A DNA stretch of 64,000 nt, from positions 15,152,698 to 15,216,697 of the forward strand of contig NC_023749.2 of assembly GCF_000499845.2 (NCBI RefSeq), read 5' to 3'. The position numbers were made by a program, and so were the translations under genes. This document shows positions 1 through 11,709 of the stretch, piece after piece (within the stretch, counting starts at the first letter, position 1; each line of letters begins with the position of its first letter). Under the pieces are notes generated by a model. The model was given only the letters and a program-made list of their open reading frames with translations. It did no database searches and was not told the DNA's origin. The DNA is from Phaseolus vulgaris. Taxonomy: Eukaryota; Streptophyta; Magnoliopsida; Fabales; Fabaceae.

Positions 1-245
1 ATAAAGTGATGAGTAGAATTGAAACAAAATTATTAAATAAAAATTAATTTTAAAGATAAAATATAATTAATTATTATATTAATTAAATTAGATATTGCTT
101 TATAGATTATAAAATTATTGATATGTAAAGTAGTTTCTATTATTAATAAAAAAAATTAAATTAATTTTTAAATTTATATTTAATTATCTATCAAGCTTTT
201 AGTTATCAGTTACTTTAGATGTTTTAGCTAGTAAATATTTTAGAT
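1..245. repeat. MITE-like fragment, AT-rich
   Basis: Positions 30-110 closely resemble one arm of the palindromic element at 9884-10280: both carry TTATTAAATAAAAATTAATT followed by a run of TTA/ATT words, and both have an ATTTAATTATCTATCAAGC-like stretch near the centre. Only one arm is recognisable here, so this is a partial or decayed copy, or one cut by the window edge. It has no coding potential. Confidence 0.4.
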
Positions 246-1000
246 TAGGGATGACAATGCAAGGCAGGTCGTGTGGCTCGTAGTTCGCTACAAAAAAAGG
301 GACTCACTATCTAGTCCACTGACCTGTTTAGGCCCGTCCCGCAGCCTGCTGGCCTGCATAGATAAAAAAATAATTATTTTATTTTTTTTGTAAAAAAAAA
401 GTCATACCTCACTCACTCATGATTGCAGTGTGACTTTTATTTTATTTTATTTTATTTTAAAAAATTCAATTTAATGTACTAAAAAATGAATGTTTTATTT
501 TCATCATTCAAAGGAGTTAATATTAAGAGTAATCGTCAATTTAGTTTTAAGTAAAGTCTTATATTTAAAATTTGTTAATAAAAAGTAATATAAAGAAGAG
601 ATTTTAACAAGATACTCATTAAAAAATTAGTCATCTTTATTAAAATATTTTGTAGCAAAACTTGTATAAAAATACTATGATAGATTTGCATATAGGGAGA
701 GAGAATAAATGCAAAACAAAACTTTAATTATTTTTAATCAAGCCTCCTAACAACCCTCATACTTGAATTCATATATTTTATCTTAATTGAATGAATTGAA
801 ACATGAATAAAAATTTTAATTTTTCAAACGTAAAATTAAGTTTTTTTTATAATTAATGAAATTTTATTTTTTTAAAATATTTTTCTTATGCGAAGTACCT
901 CTTTGCAGGGGCAGTGAAATGAGTCATATTTCCTTACACATAACGGATCAAACACGATATGTGTTTATGCGGGACAGACCAACCCGCATTGTCACTCCTA
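246..1000. mobile_element. hAT-like non-autonomous DNA transposon
   Basis: The ends are short imperfect inverted repeats: TAGGGATGACAATGC at the left and GCATTGTCACTCCTA at the right. They are flanked by near-identical 8 bp direct repeats, TTTTAGAT (238-245) and CTTTAGAT (1001-1008). An 8 bp duplication and TAGGG-type termini are typical of hAT elements. Just inside each end are GC-rich words (GGCAGGTCG, CCCGTCCCGC; GCGGGACAGACC). The interior is AT-rich and encodes nothing, so the element depended on a transposase supplied elsewhere. Confidence 0.6.
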
Positions 1001-1008
1001 CTTTAGAT

Positions 1009-2632
1009 ACCAGTTAAACTTTTTTTCACTAGTAAGCAAGCAAAGACATTTAATTTACTTTTTAATTATTATTTATATTCGTTTGAATATTTACTTTATT
1101 TTCTTTTTCATTATTCTTCTCTCAATTTTTCCTTTATTTCATTTCTCATCGAAATAAAGTAGAAAAATGAATGTCTTACACCTTGTTTGGTGTGTGTCCA
1201 CCAAATTTTTTAGTGTCATTGCCTATAAGGTCTCCTACTCTCGGTTCTTCATTAATCATGCGAGCACAAGAAAGCATTACCTTAAAGCCTAATCGACAAG
1301 GTCACCATTAAAATTGAATGCTTGTCCCCTATGCATACTCCATTGAAAGCCCTCCCAAACATTTTTTCCTTCCATCATGCTTCCTTAGGCAAAACTCTCT
1401 TGCCTGTTGCTAGTGCTATTCAATTCAAGCTTCCATAATCTCACATTTAGTTAACACAATGCAATGTTGTAGGATTTTTGAAAAACTAGAGGTAAACTTT
1501 AATGGCTAGAATTGAATTTCAATTCTCTAATGATTTTTTCATTTGTCTTTTTAATGTGTTACATTGATTTTGATATTTTAAATTATATTAAAAGTATTTT
1601 TAATATATCAAAATTAATATAATTTGACACAATAGAAGACAAGTACAAAATAATTAAAAAAAAAATCTAAACTCGATCGTAAAAATGAGGTCTAATTTCT
1701 TGTTTTATAATTAACCATTAAAGATATCTTTCCAAAAACCATACCCCTTTAATCAATAAAAAAAATTTCTCTTACCAAATTTATCCTCTCCATGCCCTAA
1801 AAAATACACATATATATATAACTATTAAATGAAATATATCCTTTTATTTAATATTTTTTGTCTATTTTAATTATTAACTAGTGTTGGTATTGTTTAACAT
1901 GTGAAATTAAATTTTTCATTTGAGATCGAGTCATTGAAACTAATCATAAGTTTTCTTCAAGGTTTCTCTTTTTCAACGTTTTTATAATTATTAATAGGAG
2001 AACAAATTGTGTATGGTCAGAATCAGTGACCAATCTTAGAAACTTTAAATTTACTACAACATAAATATTTTCTTCTTAATGTAATTTATTTACTAGTTAA
2101 AATATCACTATCAAACTCAACCCTACCTCACTTGATTTATTCCATATCGGTATGTGTGTTTTAGTGTTTGATTATGGTAAATATAAAGATATTAAGTCCT
2201 TCACGTAATTGTTATTGCATGGTACAAACAGATACTATGAGACATCTTAAATTTGTACTATATTTTAAATTCCAACCACCAAAAGGCACCAACCTCATCC
2301 ATATTGGGGTAAAACGTTGAATTGCAATAATTCTATTTAAAGCAACTACAAAGCCAAAATAATAATCCTCATCTTCAATAGGTGGAAAGATAACACTAGA
2401 AAAATAAAATAAAATTATGGTATTCATGTGTTTTAGGATTGAATAGGCTAATAGCTACAAGAGATTGTTACCAATATAATTTTATTGTGATTCAATATAT
2501 CTTTTGAAGTTAAAAATTTAACAAAAGTAATTAAAAGTTAAGGAATTAAAATCATGAATAAAAAATTTAGTTATTAAAATTGTAAAAAATTAAAAAAACT
2601 AAAACTATGGAAAAGGGTAAAGATTAAAATGA
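1009..2632. other. AT-rich intergenic DNA, no gene seen
   Basis: No ORF here has codon structure or protein-family resemblance. The short minus-strand ORF near 2212-2427 has no recognisable motif and looks like chance. The last nine bases (2624-2632) are the left target duplication of the next element. Confidence 0.6.
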
Positions 2633-3784
2633 GGTTTTTTGACCATGATGGGGTTATTTTTTTTTGGTTTTTATCAAAATGGGGTCCGTTTAAAAAAAAT
2701 TACAAATTTAGGCAAGTCGTGCCAAGTCGATACGACTTCATACGTAGAAGTCGTCCCAATTAGGCACGACTTCTGCCATGTCATACTAAAGTTCTGCTTC
2801 GTCATATGCCACCACGACTTCTGCCCTGTCATACAGAAGTCTTGCCAACTTGGCACGACTTCTGCCACATCATAATTTATTTTTAAATTTTATTGTTTAT
2901 ATATTGAGTAGTAAGTTATGTAATGTTAAAAATTAATTTGATACATAATTTTCTAAGAGTGTTAGTTTTAAGGAACAAAAAATTGGATAATCGTGTATGG
3001 ATAATGTTTGACGGTAATGTAATACAATAACTTGATTATTTGATTAATTAAAAAATGAAGAAAATTGTTATTGAATTTGGAAATAAATACATAAATGAAA
3101 ATTTATTGTATTTGAAAAATAAATAAAGAATTATTGTTGTGAATTTGCAAAATAAATAGCTTGAGAAGTAATGATTTTACAGAACACGTAATAATGAGAA
3201 GAGATTAATTAGAACTAAACAAATTAGTAAGATTCATTACAAGATATAAAATAAAACTATAAAGTTGAACTAGAAGTAAATTATTTATGGGAAGACGTGA
3301 CACAATGTGATCTTCGTATTTGTCGTCGAGGTCTTCGTGGAAAAGGATCATCATCGTTGTTATTGGCTTCATTATGAGATGCTGGTGAGAGCATTGTGGG
3401 TCGATAGTGCATAGATGATGTTGGATTATATGCAGAAAGAGGGGTGAATGCCAAAATTCCAAATATATTTGATGGAGTGGAAAAAGTACCTGAAGGAGAA
3501 GGTAAAAAGTTATACGTGTAAGAAATCTGATGGTGTGGAGAATGAAGTGACAGGGTAGAAGTCGTGCCAAGTTGGCACGACTTCAGTATGACAGGGCAGA
3601 AGTCGTGCCAAGTTGACACGAATTTAGTATGACATGACTGAAGTCGTGCCTAATTGGGATGACTTCTGCATATGAAGTCGTGCCGAATTGGCACGACTTG
3701 CCTAAATTTGTAATTTTTTTTAAACGGACCCCATTTTGGTAAAAAAAATAAAATAATAATAACCCCATCATGGTCAAAAAAACC
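2633..3784. mobile_element. Mutator-like non-autonomous element with long TIRs
   Basis: The two ends are long inverted repeats of about 240 bp (2633-2868 and about 3549-3784). Each begins GGTTTTTTTGACCATGATGG or a close variant and includes the words GGGTCCGTTTAAAAAAAATT and TACAAATTTAGGCAAGTCGT. Flanking 9 bp direct repeats TTAAAATGA (2624-2632) and TTAAAATGT (3785-3793) match at 8 of 9 positions, the duplication length of Mutator-like elements. Within each TIR the word GAAGTCGTGCC and its complement recur as small palindromes. The interior is AT-rich and encodes no transposase. Confidence 0.7.
3281..3550 (-). pseudogene. Possible C-terminal remnant of a transposon-borne protein
   Basis: The minus-strand frame running out of the right TIR reads through an Asn/Asp-rich stretch (NEANNNDDDPF) into a basic tail RRPRRQIRRSHCVTSSHK before a stop. 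Such Arg-rich tails remind me of plant-mobile-domain proteins carried by Mutator-like elements. There is no upstream domain here to confirm this. It may be the last exon of a captured or deleted element gene, or chance. Confidence 0.25.
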
Positions 3785-3793
3785 TTAAAATGT

Positions 3794-5427
3794 TGGATTT
3801 GTATAACATAGATACCACAATTACCACCTCCATATTAATTTTATAAAAAGTCGTTTTAATCTTTTTTTAAATTTTAAATAACCATAAATGAAGTAAAACC
3901 TCACATTTTTAAATATCTTTAGTTGCACCTCCGCACTCCATACTTTCCTTCAATCCGTAATACTTTCAATTTTCTCTAGTCGCAGCGTTTAAGAGAACAA
4001 TTTTATTATTTGAGCGTGTTAGAAGATTGGTAAGAAGATAATTTCTTTTTTTAGTTTTATACTCCATTTTTATACATTGTTGGTTTTTTTCTAGGTTTTA
4101 TAGTTTAAAAAAATAAAAAGAATAAGTGAACAAAATACAATCTTTACCAATAAAAATATCATAAAATTGATCTCAATTACCAATATTCACCACACCACCA
4201 ATCACCACAAAGAACTACCACCACTTAAGAATAAAAATGAATAAAAAGAAGAAAGACACACAACATTCTCCAAAAACATATTCAGAGAACTATTATTAGA
4301 ATTCAAAAAAAATGAAAGTGCAGAGATAATTTGCAAAAAAAATGTGATTGTGTTGCTTCTAAGTCCATCTTAGCCATTGGTATAATAAAAGGTTTTGTTG
4401 AGAAACAAAAGTTTTTGAATGTAGAAGTAAGAAGTTTTTGTTAGAAGAGTCCAAAAGTAATATACATTGAAATGAAAGTTAACAGGTCCATTTGATGGGC
4501 AGAGTCCACTAAGAGTCCAGCAGTAACGTGACGTACAGGGCGACACTTATGAAAGCCACCACAACCTTGTTTTCTTCGAACCTTCTTTTGTGTCGGAATC
4601 AGCCCATCATCACTACATGTAACGTTAAGCCAAAACAACTAAAACTTGCACTGTTACGTATTCTTCTTCAATCAAAATATCTCTTACGTGTTGGGCCTCA
4701 CTACTTAATCCATTATTACAACCATACTCACATCAACATCTTTCTTCTTTTTTTTCTTCTCTTTTTACTGCTTCACACCAATTCCATCATTTAACTAAAT
4801 AAACTCTTTCATTCAACTTCTCCCATTTCAAATGTTTTTTCCTACATACTAGTAAGTTAGAGTTGTTGAGATTTTACATTATGAATTCCTCTCAACCAAA
4901 GAAGAGTTTTAAGTTAATTATAAAATCGTGAATGAAGTATTAAGATGGATAAAGTATCTATTATCTAATAAATCTGATTCAATCAAAAGATTACATTAGA
5001 TAATAAAATTTTCAAAGTTTCTTATGAAGTCAGACTACTATCAAATTTTGATGGTGGAAGAAATACTTTTCGGACATTATGATAAAATTATGAAATATTT
5101 TTATTTTTATTTTTATTTTTATTAGAATGTTTAAAATAGTTTTTGTCATTGTCTAAATATTTTGATGTTTGATTTTATCGTCAAGAATAGTTGGTTCATA
5201 TTTAACTTGTTAATTATTTTCTTTTATCTTTTAATATTCTCTAACTTACCAGTCAATTTTCTTTTTTTTATTGGAAATTAAGTGACGAGAGAGAAGAAAT
5301 TAAAAAATAAAGAGTTGATAAATGAATTGAAGAGAAGAAGATACAAATAATAATCTATCATCTGGTTGACAGAAAAATAAAATGCAGAGTCCTTAAATAA
5401 AAGTTAAAAGTATATTTTGATTATTCA
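3794..5427. other. Intergenic DNA, no gene seen
   Basis: Mostly AT-rich. A block at about 4480-4720 has higher GC and several ACGT cores, like a plant promoter, but no ORF with family resemblance follows. A short (TTTTTA)n run lies at about 5099-5124. Confidence 0.5.
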
Positions 5428-6145
5428 TGTACTGGACCAGACATCAGCATTAGCATATGTGCGGAGCAGGTCGACTCGGTAGTCTGGTCAAGATAATGGA
5501 CCACATAGGTGGGCTCCCTAAGATACCTGTGTTGAGACCCGTATATATGAAAGACCTAGTCAGGAAGGAAGTGCATGTGGTGTGTATAGTACATTTGGGT
5601 CTAGTACAAGTAGATATCCCCTGAAGACATCAAGCCCCAAAAGCGCTAGGGTTTCAGGGGAAGGTTGCATGCACGATACGAAAGGGACTAAGGCGCCTAC
5701 AGTGATAGATGGGCCCCATAATGTTGATACGTGAGTTGGTACCCTGACAACCATGTTGTTACGAGTGTGCACTCCAAGAAGAAAGATTATTTGCGGTTGT
5801 TACACTAAGATTGTATAACAATGTAACATAATACTTTCCCATCAAGCCCACTTTCACTCGAGTTAGGGTTCTCGTGAGAGAGGGGTTGTTACAATGAGGT
5901 AACCTAAAAGCAGTCTATAAAAGGGAGTTGAGATTCTTAGTAAAGGTACACTGAAACTACTTACTTATTATTTTTATAAGCTCTGAACTGACTTGATCGT
6001 CGAAGTGTAATCAATAGGTAGGACCCCCTCTGTTTCAACGGAGCCACCTTCCAACATCTAAGGAAAACACAAAATCCACCCGAAATAGGAGGAGTCACCG
6101 CTTGTCTTTGAAGTCAACCGACGATCAGGTCAACCGACAAGAACA
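5428..6145 (+). repeat. Solo LTR, 718 bp
   Basis: The block begins TGTACTGGACCAGAC and ends CAAGAACA, the usual TG...CA form of an LTR. A TATA box (TATAAAAG, 5916-5923) sits where a U3/R boundary would be. The flanking pentamers ATTCA (5423-5427) and ATTTA (6146-6150) match at 4 of 5 positions. An inverted, truncated copy of the same family lies at 8905-9417. There is no internal retroelement sequence on either side, so it is most simply a solo LTR left by unequal recombination. The superfamily cannot be told. Confidence 0.55.
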
Positions 6146-7545
6146 ATTTAATATAATTAAAATTCAATTAAAAAATCTAAATATATGAAATACTTAAAAC
6201 TTAATTAAAGGTTTATAATAATTAATAGCTAGCTAACATGTAAGTCATTTATCATAATTAGAGTAATTGTAAAATTAAACTATATCTTAGAATGATTTGA
6301 AGGAATTGAAAAGAATTATATAATAATTTAAATGAATTGAATCATCATGATTTTAAACCTGGACGACCATTTTCAAGGGACATAATTTTAATTGACAAAT
6401 AGGAAAACAAACTCCTGCGTGTTACTTCTACCTTTTTTTTTTACCTTAATTAGTAGTTAAAATAAATACCAATTTAAAAATTCATTTATAAAATTTTATT
6501 AATAATAAAACTATTTTATATACTAATGTTTGTTATAATTTATAAAATAATATTTAATACCATATATTTATGTATATATATATATATATAAAAGTAGTAT
6601 ATTGGTATCATTCTGTGATTATATTTAGAGTTTTATTTTAGTAATATATAGCATATTTAGTAAAATGTAAAATACCAAAACAAAACTCCAGATTTGATTA
6701 AAGAAAACCACTAATTATTATCTAAGTTAAGTGTCGTTGAGCACTAAACTGGTGAGATAATTGAGATCAGAAACCCAATCAGTGGCGAAGAATATGGGCA
6801 ACAAAGACCAAAACTCTTGTATAGAGATGTTGATGCTCCTTTATAATGAAATGAAAAACCAGAATTTTTTAATGCCACTAGCTTCTTCACTTTATCCAAT
6901 TGAATTTTTTTGAATGATGACAGAAGTATAGCTACACACTACACAAAACAAGGGCCTTAACTAGTGACTAGTCGATGAGAAGCACAATAAAGGATCACAA
7001 AACTTGAACATTTGATTGGGGACTTTTGGGCATCAAGAACGACTAAACTTACGCTTTTCTTCTATCAACTCCTCTGTAGTTTTAACAAACACAAGACATG
7101 CTAATAGCGAAAGCTTGACCAATTAACCACATCGTATCAACAATTTTGTCTTCACCAATCAACTTTTACTATGAATAATGCCCTTAATTTGTGTCTCTGT
7201 TTTTGACATTTTGGCAAGCCTTTTGTCGGCAGAATCAACTACGTATTATATTCTTAACTTCAAACAATACTTAAATTTATCTATATTTTAGTTAAAACAA
7301 AACATTGCATTAAAGTGGTTCAAAATTAAGTTGATTTTATAAGAATAAATCAAGTTTAACAAAAGTTTCACTAAAATCATATATCTCCATAAAAAAAGAT
7401 TTTCACATAATTTTTTAACAAGAAATCTAGTAGCACAAGTTAACATTTTTCATGTGTTAATTGGTATAATTTTTTAAAATCTTATTTATTTTATTGTAGA
7501 CTTGTGGGACCCATTTCTGCAACGAATATTAGTTGGGGCTTCCTT

Positions 7546-7595
<50 letters not shown>

Positions 7596-8904
7596 GCACA
7601 TGAGTTTTAGTGTTAAATTTTCTACTGTTTTTTTTTCTATTGATGTAAGAGGAGATATAGTGTAATGTTAGGTGTTTAAAAGTTACTAATAAACTGAGGT
7701 AGAAAATACAATTTCTAAGTCAAATATTTTCATAATTGATGTTAAATTATTAAACAGACGGAATAAAATCAACAAGCGATATTTTTATGAGACAAATGGT
7801 ATTAAATAGTTATTTATTATGATAGACTTAGTGAAATAAATAAGTGTCATGGTAAACATCTTGATTCCAGAAGTCAATTTTAAATAAATGTCTAATAAAT
7901 CATACACATCATCAATATTTAATACACCTTGAATATTAGTACAATTTAAACCATAAAATGACTAGTCACAATGTATTTAAACTATCCAAATAATGTTTAG
8001 AGAGTAATAACCCATTACTATTTTCATGACATCAATATGCTCAAATGTAAAGGAAGAAGTATAGTTATTTACCTAAAATTCTATGCATCTCGTTTGACTT
8101 TTATAAGAATATATGTAAATTTGTGGGCTAACATATATAAAAGGTTATGGTGAATTATTTCTTTTTGTAGTAGTATCCATATTTTGTTTTATATAGTAAT
8201 ATAATTAGTTAGGTGTTGAGTGAAAATCTAATTAATTAATTTGAATATGAAAACTTTTTAGAGCATGGATGAACCATAGAGAAAAGGGCAATTGCAGGTA
8301 AATTTCACATATAGAAAGCACTTAAATGCATATTAAATTGATATCTCACTATATATTCATTAATGAATCAATTTCTTTTGCCATTGTTTGCAAGTTACCT
8401 CTCAACTTTAGGTCTTTGACTTTACAATTTTTAGTTGGGTCCTCAATACATTGCTAGACTCAACATGTCTCATATGGTTAGTGATAACATCATCGTAACC
8501 TTTTTTTTTTCTGTCTCAAGTGTTTTAGCGTTTTTTTAATTAAATTAGACATTTATTTCCATGATTGAATAAAAAAGTGATACTAAATTATACTAATTAA
8601 CAAAGTAGAGCTCTAATGTATAACAACCAAAACATCTTAATACCAAAAATATAGATTTTGTCATCTTCAATGTGATGATGCACCTGCAATGTGGTTATCA
8701 TGTCTCATGAATACAACTACTCACATGAATGAACATCAAACACCCAACATCTTAAAACTATAAGCCCAAGTGGCATTTAATTTATTGTTTTAGTTTCCGT
8801 TGCATTGCAGATGGCAAGTTCATACATATGAACAAACCAAATCAAAGTGTGACATTTTTATTTATTTTTGTTAATTCTTACCTTATATTTTTCTAAAATA
8901 AGAA
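6146..8904. other. AT-rich intergenic DNA, no gene seen
   Basis: No ORF with family resemblance on either strand. The block contains a short TA run near 6573-6590 and the AAT/ATT microsatellite at 7546-7594. Confidence 0.6.
7546..7594. repeat. AAT/ATT microsatellite forming a perfect palindrome
   Basis: About six AAT units run directly into about eleven ATT units, so the two halves are complementary and can fold back into a hairpin. Confidence 0.85.
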
Positions 8905-9417
8905 TGGTTTTGGAGATAGTAATAGACTACTTTAGACTACCTCATTGTAACAACCCTTCTCTCGAGTGAAAGTAGGTTTGATGGGAAGACATTCTGTTAC
9001 GATGTCACACAATCTTAGTGTAACACCCACACAAAATCTTCCTCCTTGGAGTGCACAATCTTAACAGCATGGCCGCTAGGGTACCAACTCATGTAATATC
9101 ATCATGGGGCCCATCTATCACTGTAGGCGCTCTAACCTTTACATATCACGCATGCAGCTTACCCGTGAAAACCCTAACACTCTTGGACCTAAGCGTCTTT
9201 AGGAGGTATTTACTTGTGCTAGATTCAAATGTATTATACACACCACATGCACTTCCTCGATGATTAGTTCTTACATATATATGAGTTTCAACATACGCAT
9301 TCTTGGGACCCACTTACGTGGCCCATTAACTCGACCAGACCACCAAGCTGACCTACTTCACACAGGTGTCGATGTCCGATCACCTGAGCATCGAACCCAG
9401 CACTCTAGTCCAGTACA
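8905..9417 (-). repeat. Truncated inverted copy of the 5428-6145 LTR
   Basis: Read on the minus strand the block starts at 9417 with TGTACTGGACTAGAG and follows the first two-thirds of the 5428-6145 LTR. Similarity fades near 8905, before the TATA box and U5. The weak ORFs in the two copies translate to similar peptides (for example LLVLD and VLYTPHALP in both), which reflects common repeat origin and not a gene. Confidence 0.6.
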
Positions 9418-9883
9418 ATAGTAAATTTTAATTATAGAAAAAATTATTCATTATAATATACATACTAAAAACATTTTTAAATTTTAATTATTTTTTATCA
9501 TTTAAATTTTAGGCAAAATAGTTATCAGAAACTAGTTAGAGGTAAACATCAAAATAAAATAATCACATGGACACATAGGGTTTTTTTGGATGGTTTTTCT
9601 AAACTTTGTTGTCAAAGATTTTTTGACTTCCCCATTCTCAAAAAGGATTAGTAGAACATAAATAAATTGATGATGAAATTATTTTTTGAGATTAAGATTT
9701 GTTCAGATGCTTTTAAAAAAATTTAAATTCAGAAGATAAAATAAAATTATTTTAAATGAAAAATACTTTTATAAAAATTATTTACATAAATTAATTTTAA
9801 CATGAGAGAAAATTAATTCATTTATCTTTATATGGTACATTATATATATATATATATATATATAGTTATTAAATATTCACTAT
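9418..9883. other. AT-rich spacer with (TA)n
   Basis: No gene. A TA dinucleotide run occupies about 9839-9864. Confidence 0.6.
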
Positions 9884-10280
9884 GAGAAAATTATTAAATA
9901 AAAATTAATTTAGAGATAACAATTAATTAGTTGTTATATTGACTAAATAAAATAATATTTTAGAGACTAAAATAATTTTTATATCTATTAATTTTTATTA
10001 TTGATATCTAATTAGCTTCCATGATTTAACTATAATTTTTAAATTATAATTCAAATTGATATCTAATCAGCTACCAAGATTTAACTATGAATTATTTAGA
10101 TTCTATAATTGGTAGTTAAAACCTTGATAGCTAATTAAATATTAATTTAAAAAATATTTATGAATAATAAAAACTAATAGATATAAATAATTTTGTTAGT
10201 TTTAAAAATAATATTTAATTTAGTTAATATAACAATTAATTATGTATGGTTTTTAAAGTTAATTTTTGCTTAATGATCTT
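9884..10280. mobile_element. Palindromic MITE
   Basis: The left arm (about 9884-10020) and right arm (about 10120-10275) are imperfect inverted complements. The left reads TTATTAAATAAAAATTAATT and the right has AAAGTTAATTTTTGCTTAAT; ACAATTAATTAGTTGTTATA pairs with TATAACAATTAATTATG. The centre holds a second, smaller inverted pair around CTACCAAGATTTAACT and GGTAGTTAAAACCTTG. It has no coding capacity. A related fragment lies at 30-240. The large retrotransposon at 10310 inserted only about 30 bp beyond its right end. Confidence 0.5.
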
Positions 10281-10304
10281 TTAGTAATGGTGTGTGCTTC
10301 GTTT

Positions 10305-10309
10305 ACAAC
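10305..10309. other. Target site duplication, left copy (ACAAC)
   Basis: ACAAC directly precedes the left LTR and is repeated exactly at 22449-22453 after the right LTR. This marks the integrase staggered cut. Confidence 0.9.
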
Positions 10310-11106
10310 TGATCCTGCCTGTTGATCAGAACGCTGGAAACTGCCTCGTCAAAGGATCGACGTGTGCACCGCTTCGCACCTCCGTTCCTCTTCGAGATCC
10401 ACCTCAAGAACCTGCAAAGAAACAGAGCGGCGCCGCTGCGGCCGATCGCACTCCAACGCCCAAGTCAGTGACCGAATCACCAAATACTAAGAGAACAAGA
10501 ACCGTGCAAATCCTCTCTCACAGTCAGCTCTATAACTCGCAAGCGTAAAGAGTGTAATCTGAACGTGCGTACCTTAGAAAGTTCGTTGAGAACTCTTATA
10601 TACCTGGTTACTTTCTCTCTCCTGGCAGTTACAGATTTGGACACGTGGCTCGTATCCAACTGTACACGTGCCATCATCTGGAGCCTCCTTGACTTGGGCG
10701 CTGCTTCTACTCTTGTTTTACTAAGTTACCTATGCATGGTACTGCCCAGTACATAGCCAACTTGGGAGTGCGATCTCTACTGGAACTGGCGAGTTAGGGT
10801 GCCTTCATACACCTTCCCTGTGGTCTCGCCGGCCGCCTTCATAATCTGCTTCTCCTTCATCTTCGGCGATGTGCTTTCTCTGGCGATCTCCAATCGCTTG
10901 GTCGCCTGAGTTTACATCTGGCGACTTCATCTTTAACCCGGTGATCGCCTATTCTGGTATGCTGGAGATCGGAACACGCCAACTTAATAACTGGCGACTT
11001 CACGAGCCCCCCGACTTCCTTCCCTTCTGCCAACCTGGCGCCTTGCCAACACGCCTATACCGTAGCGGGATGCCATGTCATCACTTCCGACTACCAGGGC
11101 GGTACA
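10310..11106 (-). repeat. Element A 3' LTR (left on the window)
   Basis: Runs from TGATCCTGCCTG to GGGCGGTACA. It aligns without gaps to 21652-22448, and I count three differences: 10324 G/A, 10326 T/C and 10896 G/A. Read on the minus strand, a TATA box lies at about 10594-10603, splitting the LTR into roughly 500 bp U3 and 260 bp R-U5. Confidence 0.95.
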
Positions 11107-11125
11107 CAAGCCCCCCAGTCTTAAG
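11107..11125 (-). other. Element A polypurine tract
   Basis: On the minus strand the bases directly before the 3' LTR read CTTAAGACTGGGGGGCTTG. A G-run abutting the LTR is the expected primer site for plus-strand DNA synthesis. Elements B and C have equivalents at 39280-39295 and 48777-48790. Confidence 0.8.
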
Positions 11126-11709
11126 CGAAGACTTGTCTAGCGAAAAGACTGAAAGAGTCACGTCAACACCGGTCTACGTGGCACTGACACAGAATTCCAA
11201 GCGGTTGTACTTTCTGCTGCTCTGACGCTCCACCAAACCCCTCGCCCATCGTTCGACACGTGGCTTCATCAACGGTTACCTTCAGCTGCCGTTTGCGCTT
11301 CCCAAACCCATTTCGAAAAAACTCTAAAACCCATTTTCACTCAACACTGTTCCATCACTCTTCTTCGTGTTCTCAAACGCTCTCACCTTCTCCTGCAAAA
11401 ACTCTCTCTCAGCGCTCTTCAACATCCTGAACCATCATCAACCTTCATCGTCTTCCTGATTATCGAAAGGTACCTACTTTCCTTCTTCTGCTGGTTTTCC
11501 TTGCATTTTAACCGATTCGCATCATCCCTTAACTGCCTGGTGCATACGCTGTGGGTTGCTTTTCCATTTCTCCTTCTACGTAACTTAGGGCTTCGTCAAT
11601 CATCGCAACGAACCTACGTTCGTTCGTTTTACACCTTCCTTCCATGATCGAGTCAGCCTCTGTAGCCCCTGATCATTTTTCCTTTTCTTCTTCCTTTGCA
11701 GCTGCAACA
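11126..11709 (+). promoter_or_regulatory. Leader of the antisense gene with a likely 5' UTR intron
   Basis: This CT-rich stretch between LTR and first ATG looks like a plant 5' leader. A good donor AAG|GTACCT (intron start 11470) and acceptor TTCCTTTGCAG (intron end 11701) flank a 232 bp candidate intron. Splicing it leaves CTGCAACA directly before ATG at 11710 and removes an alternative upstream ATG at 11644. I see no definite TATA box. Confidence 0.45.

Noticed and set aside
4528..4794. ORF in the moderately GC-rich block at 4.5-4.8 kb
   Set aside because: No family resemblance and low-complexity end (Phe/Leu run). Promoter-like composition alone does not support a gene.
5560..5772. Similar 70-codon ORFs at 5560-5772 (minus) and 9051-9263 (plus) as a gene pair
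   Set aside because: Both lie in copies of one LTR family at the same relative place, so similarity comes from the repeat. No start context or domain.
10294..11225. Plus- and minus-strand ORFs within the left LTR and their copies at 21819-22483
   Set aside because: They recur in both LTRs, overlap each other in several frames and have no family resemblance. They follow from GC-rich LTR sequence.
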